Source of the DNA: Palsa-1392 sp036490335 | Lineage (GTDB): Bacteria > Verrucomicrobiota > Verrucomicrobiia > Chthoniobacterales > UBA10450 | NCBI GenBank assembly: GCA_036490335.1 | Contig: DASXEB010000017.1 | Span: forward strand, 248,001-312,000 | DNA: 64,000 nt | Direction of reading: 5' to 3' | Shown: piece after piece, positions 1 to 8,297 of the stretch | Position numbering within the stretch: the stretch's first letter is position 1 | Layout: the number at the start of each line of letters is the position of its first letter | Made by a program: the position numbers and the translations under genes | The notes under the pieces: generated by a model | Databases searched by the model: none | What the model saw: the letters and a program-made list of their open reading frames with translations, nothing else | What the model was told of the DNA's origin: nothing

Positions 1-1279
1 CCGGCGCGGCTTCCGGCGCCACCTCGGCGATTTCGGCGTTTGGGTGCGGCGTTTGATTCAGGCGCGAGCCGATCCAGGCCAGAATGCCGAGCGAGCCGAT
101 CGCGTAAAGAATCGAGGAGGCCGCGAGCGCGGTGCGCATGCCGATGGCGTCGGCCAGACTGGTCACGCCGAGGCCGGCGAGCGGCATTAATCCAAAAAAG
201 CTCAACCCCATCACCGCGGAAACGCGGCCGCGCAGATAATTCGGCGCGCGCTCCTGCACGATCGTGTTGGAAAGGCCGAAAATGAGCGACAAGCCTAACG
301 ACGTCACCATCAGCGCGAGGAAAGCGAAGGGAAAATCGTGCACCCGGCTCAAGCCAAACACCGCGCAAGAAACCGCGACCGTCGCCGTCGCCATTCCGCC
401 GGCGCGATGATGGCGCGGGATCATGATCAAGATAATCGCGCCGCAAATCGAGCCGCCGCCGGCCGCGGCCATGATGAAACCGAGTTTGTCCGGCCCGAGA
501 TGCAGGACATCGCGCACGTAGAGCGGCATCATCACCGACACCGTCGGGAAAATGCAGATCGTCATGACCGCGATCATGCCGACCATCGCGAGACTGGGCG
601 GATCCGCGCGCACGTAGCGGAACCCATCCTTGATCCCGCTCGCGCGTTTCGCCTCTTCCTCCTTGCTCCCGATGGCGCGCGCCGGGAGCGAGACGAGCGC
701 GACGATGAAAGCGATAAACGAAAAGGCGTTGATGAAAAATGCCGAGGCCGTTCCCCAGGCCGCGACCACGATTCCGGCGATCGCCGGACCCATCAAACGC
801 GAGCTGTGAAAGACCGCGCGATCGAGCGCGACGGCGCTCGCGATCTCATCGTGCCGCACCAGTTCGGGGACGAGCGCGGAGAGCGACGGCATTTCAAAAG
901 CGAAGGCGATGCCTAACAATGCCGCGACCGTGATGATGTGCCAGATCTGGATCTTGTGAGTGAAAATGAGCCAGCCGAGCACGAGCGCGAGCCCGATCTG
1001 GACGACCTGCGTCGTGACCAAAATCTTCCGCTTGTCGCCGCGGTCGGCGATCGCGCCGCCGATCATGGTCAGGAAAATCATCGGCACGCCGGAAGCGAAA
1101 TTGACCAGCCCGAGCATGATCGCCTTGTTCGTCAGCGTGCTCATGATCCAGCCCTGCGCCATCAATTGCATCCAGGTGCCGGTGTCCGAAATGCTCGTCC
1201 CGATGAGGTAGCGGCGAAACGGTCCCGCGCGCAAAAGCGCGAGCGTTTCGCGTCCCCAGGGTTTGGCCGGCGCGTTCAT
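1..1279 (-). CDS. MFS exporter (MFS_3/EntS-like), 3' end beyond window
   Basis: Reading leftwards from an ATG at 1279 gives a continuous frame to the window edge of about 426 codons without a stop. It begins MNAPAKPWGRETLALLRAGP and carries many hydrophobic helices. The loop GGAIADRGDKRK after the second helix matches the conserved cytoplasmic loop 2-3 of the major facilitator superfamily, and the GTWMQLMAQGW region resembles the enterobactin-exporter/MFS_3 group. The role is inferred as proton-driven export of a small molecule at the inner membrane; the substrate cannot be told. The charged Pro/Ala-rich tail near position 1 suggests the C-terminus is close. It diverges from the DUF4142 gene. 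Two other frames are open across part of this stretch but encode no recognisable protein. Confidence 0.85.
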   Translation of the reverse strand, partial: MNAPAKPWGRETLALLRAGPFRRYLIGTSISDTGTWMQLMAQGWIMSTLTNKAIMLGLVNFASGVPMIFLTMIGGAIADRGDKRKILVTTQVVQIGLALVLGWLIFTHKIQIWHIITVAALLGIAFAFEMPSLSALVPELVRHDEIASAVALDRAVFHSSRLMGPAIAGIVVAAWGTASAFFINAFSFIAFIVALVSLPARAIGSKEEEAKRASGIKDGFRYVRADPPSLAMVGMIAVMTICIFPTVSVMMPLYVRDVLHLGPDKLGFIMAAAGGGSICGAIILIMIPRHHRAGGMATATVAVSCAVFGLSRVHDFPFAFLALMVTSLGLSLIFGLSNTIVQERAPNYLRGRVSAVMGLSFFGLMPLAGLGVTSLADAIGMRTALAASSILYAIGSLGILAWIGSRLNQTPHPNAEIAEVAPEAAP

Positions 1280-1330
1280 CGGATGCAACTGATACGCGGT
1301 GAAGGTTGGAGCCGCAACGCGCGCCGCGAC

Positions 1331-1385
1331 TCGTTAGGCAAACTTCGCCTAACGAACCGATCTGCCGCCCGCCTTTGCCTAACGA
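1331..1385. repeat. Inverted pair plus third copy of the 9-mer in a divergent spacer
   Basis: The MFS/DUF4142 divergent spacer (1280-1448) holds TCGTTAGGC at 1331-1339 and GCCTAACGA at 1347-1355, separated by 7 nt. They form a perfect 9-bp inverted repeat able to fold as a hairpin. A third copy lies at 1377-1385. Because the flanking genes diverge, this hairpin is not a terminator of either gene, unlike many inverted uptake-sequence pairs in Neisseria. Confidence 0.85.
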
Positions 1386-1448
1386 CGCCCCCCGCTTCCT
1401 CATCTCCGGGCATCCGCCAGCCTCTTCAATTTCGATATTTCTTACACT

Positions 1449-1976
1449 ATGAAACTTAAAACAATCGCATTCACGGTAGGGACGGCGGTCGCGCTTTGTG
1501 CTCCCTGGCAGCAATCTTTCGCAGCCGACGAAGCCAGCGGCCACGCCACCTCGATGGAGAAAATGTTCGTCAAAAAAGCAGCCGACGGCGGCATGACCGA
1601 AGTCGAGCTCGGCCACCTCGCGGCGGAGAAAGGCGCGAGCGACGCGGTCAAGGATTTCGGCAACCAGATGGTGACCGACCACAGCAAGATCAACGACAAC
1701 CTGAAGGAAGTGGCCGGCAAAATGAACGTGCAGCTCCCGTCCACCATCAGCAAAAAACACAAAATGGTCATGGATAAACTCACCGGCCTTTCCGGCGCGG
1801 CCTTCGACACCGCCTACGTCAAGGAAATGGTCAAGGACCACAAAATGGACGTGGCCGAGTTCGAGAAAGCGGACAAGGAAGTGAAGAATCCCGACCTGAA
1901 AAGCTTCATCGACGACAGCCTCCCGACCTTGAAAGACCACCTCGCCAAGATCGAGAAATTCGACCAGGCGAAGTAG
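1449..1976 (+). CDS. DUF4142 secreted protein
   Basis: 175 aa, ATG start. Residues 1-25 form a signal peptide ending near QSFAA, so the mature protein is periplasmic. The rest is helical and matches the DUF4142 pattern (ferritin-like four-helix fold): MEKMFVKKAADGGMTEVELG, then LAAEKGASDAVKDFGNQMV and DHSKIND, with a second helical half containing YVKEMVKDHKMDVAEF and a terminal DSLPTLKDHLAKIEKF. Family members are abundant in Verrucomicrobiota, Bacteroidota and Proteobacteria. A stress or envelope role is often suggested but the function is not established. It is a single gene followed by a strong terminator. Confidence 0.9.
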   Translation: MKLKTIAFTVGTAVALCAPWQQSFAADEASGHATSMEKMFVKKAADGGMTEVELGHLAAEKGASDAVKDFGNQMVTDHSKINDNLKEVAGKMNVQLPSTISKKHKMVMDKLTGLSGAAFDTAYVKEMVKDHKMDVAEFEKADKEVKNPDLKSFIDDSLPTLKDHLAKIEKFDQAK

Positions 1977-2002
1977 GGCCAGGATTCAACCACGACGGTT
2001 CG

Positions 2003-2041
2003 AAATGGCGGATTCCACACCGGGATCCGCCATTTTTCTTT
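2003..2041. terminator. Rho-independent terminator after the DUF4142 gene
   Basis: Arms AAATGGCGGAT (2003-2013) and ATCCGCCATTT (2024-2034) are exact reverse complements around a 10-nt loop, followed by a T-rich tail (2032-2041). The hairpin lies 27 bp after the DUF4142 stop. It also sits at the 3' end of the convergent autotransporter-repeat gene, so it may serve both. Confidence 0.88.
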
Positions 2042-2043
2042 CG

Positions 2044-3783
2044 CTACTGCACGACGGTGAGAGTGAGATCGTTCCCGTCGCCGCCTTCGTAGCTGGCTTG
2101 GAGCTTGGCGTTGCCGACGGTGAGAACGGCGCCGTCGGCGAGATTGGCGAAGGTGCCGCTGATCGGGGTGCTGGCGGTGTTGCTCAGGACGGTGAAGCTG
2201 GCGCCGGGTTTGAGTTTGCCCTGCACTTTGGCCACGAGGTTGAATTGCGCTCCGCTCTGGATGGTGACGCCGTTGGCCACCACTTCGTCCCTGGCTGCTT
2301 TCTTCCTGCCGGCCTGCAAGGCGCAGGTGTAGGTGGCGTCGGAGTTGAAGATGAGGGTGCTGGCCAGGTTGAGGGTGGCCGGTTGTTTCGCAGCGGCGCT
2401 TGGGGTGAGGAAGGCTCCGCTCCCGCTTCCGGTGCCCATGGTGACCGGGCCGGAGATCGCGCCTTCGCCGCCGAGCGTGCCGGCGTTTACGTTCACGTTT
2501 CCGGTGCCGGTGGCTGATCCGCGCTTGTTATCGGTCACGAGCACGCCTCCTTTCACTGCCGTCAGGCCGGTGTAGGTGTTGTTGCCGCTTAAGGTGAGTG
2601 TGCCGGTGCCGCTTTTGGTCACGCCGCCAGTGCCTGAGATGACGCCCGAAAAGGCGGTGCTCTGGTTGTTGCTCCCGATGGTGAGGGTGTTGGCTCCCAG
2701 CAGGACGGAGCCTTTGCCGGCCAGCGAGCCAATGGTTACTCCCGGCGCTTTGTGGCTGCTGATGTCCAGTTCGGCGTTGCCAGTGAGACTAATGCTGGCC
2801 GTGCCGCCGGTGGATGTCTTATTGAAGATGATTGCGCCACCTTTCGCCCCATCCTTGCCCCCCTTGGCGGTAATCTTAGCCGTCGCCGCCGTGCTCGTGT
2901 CGTAAAAGTTCAAGGTTCCGGGGGCCAGCCCGGCCCCCATCGCTCCATTGATGACAAAGGTGGCGTTGTCCGCCGTCGTATATTGGTCAAACTCGACAAA
3001 GCCACCTTTCTCGCCCCTCGTGCTTCCCCCGAAAGCCGTGAAGCTGCCTTCGCCCGCGCTGGCGAATTCCTGAAATAAAACATAGGCCCCAAAATACTGG
3101 TCGCCCCCAATACAATTACCGGTCGCGTGATCAGCGTTGGACTCCTGCGTAAAGATGACGGAGGCCTCGGTCGTGAGGTTAAAGGTCGCGTTGCCACCAG
3201 TCGATGCGTCAAAGAACCCAATGTTGGCGCCTGCGCTCGCACTAATCGTGGCCTCTGCCGCCGTGCTGTTCACAGAGAAGGACATATGAGCCTGATACAT
3301 GTTGTCGGTCAGATCAATGGTGGCCGAGCCGGCCGAGGAAGTGTCCTCAAAGGCAATGAAGTCTCCCACGTTGGTGAAGCTTGTCATGTTCCCTGCAGTG
3401 GCGCTGTTAAAGAAAACGAATGTGCCGGCCACAAAAAACTGTGTCGTGCCGGAGTTATTTACGATGCCCGCACCAGACAGTTCTATGTTGTCCAAGTAGG
3501 CACTAATTGTGTAGGAGGGTGCGCCAGGATTAAAGACCAGGCTGTCCACATTGACGATCGTATTGGAATTGAAGACCTCCGTCACCTTCGATGCACCGAA
3601 TGTGGCCATGTCTGAGGTGCCATTGGGCACCGTGTTCGGCACCCAGTTAGTTGCGTCGTTCCAGTCACCATCGGAAGGATTTTTGCTCCACATAGCACTT
3701 CCCGCGAGAGAAGGCCGCTGCGCGGCTAACGACAGCAGCGCAGCGGCAGCGAGAAAGATAAAGGTCTTTAACTGAGCCCTCAT
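2044..3783 (-). CDS. Autotransporter-associated beta-strand repeat protein
   Basis: 579 aa from the ATG at 3783. The start MRAQLKTFIFLAAAALLSLA gives a clear signal peptide cleaved near RPSLAG; the frame continues upstream but only into the 3' end of the esterase region. The mature protein is Gly/Thr/Asn-rich, with a WSKNPSDGDWNDATNWVPNTVPNG opening block typical of surface beta-helix proteins. Near the C-terminus is the signature autotransporter-associated repeat: SGTGGVTKSGTGTLTLSGNN, then TYTGLTAVKGGVLVT. It ends ASYEGGDGNDLTLTVVQ with no barrel domain and no PEP-CTERM motif. It is probably exported and surface-attached or secreted; its function is unknown. It lies 13 bp after the esterase pseudogene, and the gene contains no copy of the 9-mer. 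Confidence 0.88.
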   Translation of the reverse strand: MRAQLKTFIFLAAAALLSLAAQRPSLAGSAMWSKNPSDGDWNDATNWVPNTVPNGTSDMATFGASKVTEVFNSNTIVNVDSLVFNPGAPSYTISAYLDNIELSGAGIVNNSGTTQFFVAGTFVFFNSATAGNMTSFTNVGDFIAFEDTSSAGSATIDLTDNMYQAHMSFSVNSTAAEATISASAGANIGFFDASTGGNATFNLTTEASVIFTQESNADHATGNCIGGDQYFGAYVLFQEFASAGEGSFTAFGGSTRGEKGGFVEFDQYTTADNATFVINGAMGAGLAPGTLNFYDTSTAATAKITAKGGKDGAKGGAIIFNKTSTGGTASISLTGNAELDISSHKAPGVTIGSLAGKGSVLLGANTLTIGSNNQSTAFSGVISGTGGVTKSGTGTLTLSGNNTYTGLTAVKGGVLVTDNKRGSATGTGNVNVNAGTLGGEGAISGPVTMGTGSGSGAFLTPSAAAKQPATLNLASTLIFNSDATYTCALQAGRKKAARDEVVANGVTIQSGAQFNLVAKVQGKLKPGASFTVLSNTASTPISGTFANLADGAVLTVGNAKLQASYEGGDGNDLTLTVVQ

Positions 3784-3796
3784 AGCTATCGAGATG

Positions 3797-4875
3797 CTAA
3801 GGGTGTGTTTGCAGGAAGTGGATAACTTGATGGCTGACGCAGTCGGACGCCTCTGTATTATACGTGTGCCAATAGTCGAAAGCATGCAAGTCCGTGTCGT
3901 TGAACGGAGCATATTCCATAAATTTCCCCGGCGGATTACCAAACTGAGTTGTCAACGCAGTATACATCTTGTTCGCCTGCTGGTAAGGCACAGGGTCGGA
4001 CTTAGTGCCAAATAGCATAATCGCCGGGCTACTTGTGGCGAGGGGAACAAGAGTAATTGGAGACGCCGCTTCCAGGACGGGATAAGGATTGTTCGTCGCA
4101 GTGTAATATCCTGAGTTGGTATAGTTCACCTCTTGGTCAATGAAGTGCCCTGTCGACGCTCGGATCGTAGTCGCTCCAATCGCCGAGATCCGTTACCCCG
4201 GAGAGACTGACAACCGCCTTGATCTTTTGGCGCACCGTGTCATTCCAGCTCGTAACCGCCCCAGAAGTTCCGTCCAAGGCAACCCAAAGCGCATGGCATC
4301 CGCCGGCAGAGCCGCCCACAAGATAAATCTTTTGGTTACACTGGCTGTCGGCGAGCGCGGCGAGAATCTCGCGCTTCACGTCATCGGTCTGCTCGGGCGG
4401 CCGTCCCGAGGCGGGGTTGCCCAAGTGCGGAGGCTGGGTGTTTAAGAGGCCGGGAGGGGCAAGGCGATGTTCGATTTGGAAAACGAGAAAGCCAGCCAAC
4501 TGCAAGTCGGTTGTCGCCACGCGCTCGCCGGGGACGCCCATGTCCTCGTATTGGTCTTTAAATTCGTCTGGCGGAATCAGCACCACCGTGGGGTAAGGCC
4601 CTGGGCCGTATGTCAACGAGTCCGGGGCAAAACGGTAGCGATACAGGGTGGTGCCATCTCCAGGCTGGAATTGGTCATCGAGCCTGTCTTCAGTCGATGA
4701 TATTATTTGTGACCTGCTTGGTGTCCGGGCAGTCATCCGCAAAACACCACCGGTTCCCCAGAAGCAGCGCGGCGGCACACATTGCAAAGGCGAGTGAAGA
4801 TTTTGAGAGATAGGTTTTCGTGAGCGCCGATGATGCGCGTAACTTTCCGCGGGTGTAAAGAAGATTTTTTTGCAA
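3797..4875 (-). pseudogene. Secreted alpha/beta-hydrolase (esterase) broken by two frameshifts
   Basis: Three consecutive reading frames carry successive parts of one hydrolase. 4690-4875 holds a signal peptide (LAFAMCAAALLLGNRWCFADD) ending KQVTNNIID-stop. 4137 to about 4710 holds the core, with STEDRLDDQFQPGDGTTLYRYRF, YPTVVLIPPDEF, an RLAPPG oxyanion-like segment and the nucleophile elbow GGSAGGCHALW. 3797 to about 4138 holds the C-terminal part with FGTKSDPVPYQQ and DLHAFDYW, supplying catalytic Asp and His. The frames join near 4700 and near 4138, each by a single-base shift. The intact paralogue at 20193-21176 has the same order (VGGSAGAAHACW, LHAFEYW). Either the gene is decayed or the assembly has two indels. 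The 5' start is uncertain; the first possible codon is a TTG at 4875. Confidence 0.8.
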
Positions 4876-4966
4876 GGCGTCGCCTCAAGGTTTGCCTAAC
4901 GAACAAAGGAAGACGGCCTAACGAGTAAAGGAAGGCCGCGGCCGCGCGCGAGGTGGCGGGAGGAGG

Positions 4967-4995
4967 GCAGCGGCAACCGGGGCGGTTGCCGCTGC
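4967..4995. terminator. Perfect GC-rich stem-loop downstream of the 246-aa hypothetical gene
   Basis: GCAGCGGCAACC (4967-4978) and GGTTGCCGCTGC (4984-4995) form a perfect 12-bp stem with a 5-nt loop, 26 bp past the stop of the minus-strand gene. There is no U-tract, so it may be a processing or attenuation hairpin, not a classical terminator. The rest of 4876-5020 is non-coding and holds two copies of the 9-mer (4894, 4917). Confidence 0.6.
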
Positions 4996-5020
4996 AAGGA
5001 GGGGAAGGCGGGGCGCTTCG

Positions 5021-5761
5021 TTATTTGGCGGGCGTGCCGCTGCCGTCCTCTTTGGTTTCTTCTTTCCCGGTGGCGGGGTCGCTCTCGGCCGGGGGCGGTT
5101 TTTTCTTCGGGTCGCGCGCGATGTGGATGGCGCTTTTCCAGCCGCGCAGGGTCTCGGGGTCGCGGGTGTATTTGTTGTGCATGATGGCGTTGAGGTAGCG
5201 CACTTGCTTGGCCGCTTCGCCCAGGTCGGTTTCGATCGCCTCGGTGTCTTCGACGTTGCCGCGGCGCTTGGTTTCCTGCGCGCCGCTGGTCGGGCTATAG
5301 AGGTTGCGGTCGGCCCGCAGGTCGGTCACGAAGGTGCTGGGCAATTCCTTGGCCACGAAGCGGGCGATGAGAGCGGTCTTGGCCGCGGTCTGCCCGGCGG
5401 TGTCGCCGGGGGCGGCTTCGAATTGTTTCAAATAGGCGTCGCAGGTGGTGATGATGCTGGCGTCGTTGTGCTCAGCCGGCGGGAAGGGTTCGGCGAAGCC
5501 GGGCTCATCCTGGGCGATGGTGCCGGCGGTGCGATGGATGTTGCGGCAGTCGATGCTGATGGCGTCGAGGATGGCGACTTTGCTGGCGTTGCCGCCGCCC
5601 ACCCGGTCGGCGCCGGCCGCGTCGGTGGCTTTAAGCGCGGTATCGAGGGCGGCGGCGTGGGTGTGGAAGTCGCTCGTGGGAGCGAACTCCCCGGCGTGGT
5701 CGTTGCAGAAGGTGCGGCCGCGGTCGTAGGCGTTGTAGCGGCGTTGGTCTCGGTCGTCCAT
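5021..5761 (-). CDS. Conserved-looking hypothetical protein
   Basis: 246 aa from the ATG at 5761, chosen because AAAGGAAC lies about 10 nt upstream in the mRNA. I do not recognise the family. No signal peptide or membrane helix is seen. The N-terminus MDDRDQRRYNAYDRGRTFCN is very polar. The middle is helical, with SKVAILDAISIDCRNIHRTA and YLKQFEAAPGDTAGQTAAKT, then RFVAKELPSTFVTDLRADR. The C-terminus is a Lys/Pro/Glu-rich disordered tail (PKKKPPPAESDPATGKEETK). A soluble cytoplasmic protein is likely. It stands alone, with the 21-bp-period repeat array in its upstream region. Confidence 0.7.
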   Translation of the reverse strand: MDDRDQRRYNAYDRGRTFCNDHAGEFAPTSDFHTHAAALDTALKATDAAGADRVGGGNASKVAILDAISIDCRNIHRTAGTIAQDEPGFAEPFPPAEHNDASIITTCDAYLKQFEAAPGDTAGQTAAKTALIARFVAKELPSTFVTDLRADRNLYSPTSGAQETKRRGNVEDTEAIETDLGEAAKQVRYLNAIMHNKYTRDPETLRGWKSAIHIARDPKKKPPPAESDPATGKEETKEDGSGTPAK

Positions 5762-5964
5762 GGTGGTGGGTTCCTTTCGGTGGTGGTGGCGGGAAGCGGG
5801 GCGGCTCTGGCGTGGTGCCGGGGTCCCTCGGTTTCCCTTGGTTGCCACGTAGTCTGCGGAATCGGGGCGGCGGCGCAACTTGTTTTTTTACAGTTTCTTG
5901 TTGGCAAAGCTTTCCTCGCGGCAGGTGAAGGCGGCGGCTTGCCGAGGCACGCAGGGCCGGCGTC

Positions 5965-6305
5965 CTCTCCGCCGCGGTAGAGAAAAAGGCGAGGCCGGTC
6001 TGGGTGAAGGGCAAGCGCGGTGGCAAACGGGCAGGTCGGCGGGCGAAAGAGGCACGGGATTTTGCCCAAAGGGAAAGCCTGGTCGGCCAATCCGCCACGC
6101 CGGTAGAGAAAAAGGCGAGCGCGGTTGGGGGAAGGAGGAGGCGCGGGGGCGAAGAAGGCGGGCCCGGTTCGTCCACGGGGAAGGGCGGTAGCGAAAAAGG
6201 CGTGCCCGGTAGGCAAAAGGGAACGCCCGGTGGTAAAAGAGGCACGCGCGGTAGCGAGGCAGGGAGCCGCGGTAATCGCGGAGGCAACGCCGGTAGCGGT
6301 TTTTT
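5965..6305. repeat. Degenerate tandem array, about 21-bp period
   Basis: About 14-16 imperfect units of roughly 20-23 bp with the approximate consensus CCCGGTAGCGAAAAAGGCACG. Clear examples start near 5972, 6098, 6188, 6208 and 6229. The conserved parts are CGGT, a central A-run and GGC. All six frames are partly open because the period is a multiple of three, but none gives a credible protein. The array lies between the start of the hypothetical gene (5761, minus strand) and a palindromic repeat. From 5762 to 5964 I see only the presumed promoter region. A second array of the same period lies at 63660-63935. Confidence 0.7.
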
Positions 6306-6307
6306 AA

Positions 6308-6401
6308 ACCACGAAGGACACGAAGGGCACGAAGGAGGGAGAGGGTTTGTTTCCCCGGTCTGTTATTCTTTCCCCTTTGTGAACTTCGTGTCCTTCGTGG
6401 T
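6308..6401. repeat. Palindromic intergenic repeat (ACCACGAAGGACACGAAG family)
   Basis: The 18-bp arm ACCACGAAGGACACGAAG (6308-6325) is repeated as its exact reverse complement at 6384-6401, with 58 bp between. The left arm is followed by a further GGCACGAAGG unit. From memory, such elements recur in intergenic DNA of Verrucomicrobiota and Planctomycetota genomes. It sits at the 3' end of the permease gene and may act as a transcript-end hairpin. Confidence 0.75.
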
Positions 6402-6433
6402 GGTAAATCTGCCGCGCCGGGGGAGAGGGAAGA

Positions 6434-8254
6434 TCAGGCGTAAACGAGCAGGTCGATCTCTTCCGGGAGCAGATCGGAGACGTCGCGGACGAGGTTGCCG
6501 CGCAGGATATTTGTCATCAAATGACGCCGCGGGGCGCCGAGGATGAGGCGCGAGGCGCCGAGGGTGGCGGCGATGTCGACGATGGTTTGCGAGGCGGAAT
6601 CGCTCACCGCGTAGCAGAAGAGGGGCGGCTGGTCGGGGGAAAGGGCGCGCGCGTTTTCGAATATCTCGCGCGCTTCCGGGTCCTCCTGCCATTTGCGGCG
6701 CGCGTCCTGTTCGGTCATGAATCGCTGCTCGCGCACGAAGAGGAGATAGAGGCGGCGCTTCGTCTCGCGGGCTTCGCGGAGGGCGAAGTCGAGGGTGCGG
6801 CCGGTGCCGCGGATGGCGCAGAGCATGGCTTCGCCGGTCGGGATCTCGATGGGCGCGGCCGGGGCCGCGGGGGTGACCTGGACGGGAAGTTTCGCGGGCA
6901 GGGCGGCGGCGGCGTGCTTTTTCGCCCGGCTCTCCTGGACGAGGCCGCGCAGGATGAGGGCGACGGCGAGGATGGTGGCGACAAAGTAGCGGGCGTTGGG
7001 TTTGTCGATCAGGAGGGAGACTTCGATCGCGGCCATGACGGCGAAGGTGCCGAACATGAGGCTGCGCTCCCAGGTGCGCATGTGTTTTGTCCAATCGGTG
7101 GCGGTCGCGCCGAGGTTGGTGGCGATGGCGCCGACCACGCCGACAGCGTAAAGTTCGGCCAGGCCGGCGACGTCGTGCACGCCGATCACGAGCAGAATCG
7201 GGATGAGGGTGGCGAGGAGCATGCCGAAGCTGGGGACGCCCCATTTGTTCAACCGCTCGAAGATGTGGGGCATCTCGCGATCGCGCGCCATGAGGAATTG
7301 GATGGTGATGAGGGCGACGATCGAGGTGTTGACGGCGGAGAGGAGGAGGCAGCCGAAGACGATGCTGACGATGACGCCAAAGACATGGCCAAAGGCCGGC
7401 CCGATCGCGCCGCCGACGAAGTGCGCGCCCATATAACGAAGCATGTAGTCGCGCACGCCGGTGGCATCGGGGGCGTTGACCTGGTCCTGCACCACGCGCA
7501 GGCCGGGCAGGGCGTGCATGGCGAGCCCGAGGAAGGCGGTGAAGAGGCAAACTTCGACCATGACCCAGAGGAGCGCCGGGGTGGAGGTTTTGGTGACGGA
7601 GGGATTCGCCTCCGTGCTCCCTGGGTCGAGCCGCATCACGCCGGTGGCGTTGGCGATTGCCTCGACGCCGGAAAGGGCGAGGACGATGCCGACAAAGCCT
7701 TTCCAATTTTGCCAGAACGAGCCGTGCAACGGCTGCAAATTCGCGATCGCCGTGCCGATGTGCGGCACGCTGAAGGCGGCGAGCGTGATGACGACGAGCG
7801 CGGTCGGGACCGAGATCAGGAACGCGAGACCGCCGGTATGTTTCGGCCCGAGGAGATTGAGCAGGCCGATGATGAGGATGGAAATTGCGGCAAAGCGTTC
7901 CGGATGCGGCCAGCCGAGATATTGGAAAGCGGAGAGCGAGCTAATCGCCGCCGTCACGAGATAATCGGCAATGAGCAAAAACGCGCCGACGATCGAGATG
8001 ACTTCCGAACGATGCCGCACGCTCGCGTAAACGCCGCCGCCTTCCGGATAGAGCCGGCAGACGATGATGTAGTTGATTCCAACGAGCGCGGTGAGGACGC
8101 ACATCGCGGCGATGAGCCAGAACGATGCGTAGCCGCCGACCGCAAAGGCGAGGCCGATGACATAGGCCTTGCTCGTGCCCCAGTCGCCGTAAAGAATGGC
8201 GGCGGCGCGCGGAACATCGACGTTGCGCGGTCGCCTAACGTTGGTCGCTATCAG
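6434..8254 (-). CDS. KimA-like APC permease with C-terminal USP domain
   Basis: Open from 8260 to the stop at 6434. The first ATG is at 8104, but the homologous N-terminal segment (RNVDVPRAAAILYGDWGTSK, AYVIGLAFAVGGYASFWLIA) lies before it with no ATG, GTG or TTG. Translation may therefore start at the CTG at 8254, or an indel hides the start. Some 11-12 membrane helices follow in APC order (YPEGGGVYASVR, LSGVEAIANATGVM, SAVNTSIVALITIQFLMARD). After about residue 450 a soluble UspA-like domain ends GASRLILGAPRRHLMTNILR. APC transporters with a cytosolic USP-like tail include the K+ importer KimA (YdaO). The c-di-AMP riboswitch immediately upstream supports a potassium-uptake role at the inner membrane. 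An amino-acid substrate remains possible. Confidence 0.8.
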   Translation of the reverse strand: MIATNVRRPRNVDVPRAAAILYGDWGTSKAYVIGLAFAVGGYASFWLIAAMCVLTALVGINYIIVCRLYPEGGGVYASVRHRSEVISIVGAFLLIADYLVTAAISSLSAFQYLGWPHPERFAAISILIIGLLNLLGPKHTGGLAFLISVPTALVVITLAAFSVPHIGTAIANLQPLHGSFWQNWKGFVGIVLALSGVEAIANATGVMRLDPGSTEANPSVTKTSTPALLWVMVEVCLFTAFLGLAMHALPGLRVVQDQVNAPDATGVRDYMLRYMGAHFVGGAIGPAFGHVFGVIVSIVFGCLLLSAVNTSIVALITIQFLMARDREMPHIFERLNKWGVPSFGMLLATLIPILLVIGVHDVAGLAELYAVGVVGAIATNLGATATDWTKHMRTWERSLMFGTFAVMAAIEVSLLIDKPNARYFVATILAVALILRGLVQESRAKKHAAAALPAKLPVQVTPAAPAAPIEIPTGEAMLCAIRGTGRTLDFALREARETKRRLYLLFVREQRFMTEQDARRKWQEDPEAREIFENARALSPDQPPLFCYAVSDSASQTIVDIAATLGASRLILGAPRRHLMTNILRGNLVRDVSDLLPEEIDLLVYA

Positions 8255-8297
8255 ATTTTTTCAGACGAAGCGGTCTCGCGCGACGAGATCGTTTCTG

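Noticed and set aside
1331..1355. Rho-independent terminator
   Set aside because: The flanking genes diverge, so neither transcript ends here, and there is no U-tract.
894..1940. 348-codon open frame on the minus strand
   Set aside because: It runs antisense through the DUF4142 gene and in the wrong frame through the MFS gene, both of which have clear family motifs.
5965..6305. CRISPR array
   Set aside because: Units are adjacent and degenerate, with no spacers and no cas genes nearby.
5428..6546. Several overlapping open frames of 100-260 codons
   Set aside because: The 21-bp period of the array keeps frames open on both strands; the products are low-complexity Arg/Gly/Pro and none has a start with a ribosome-binding site.
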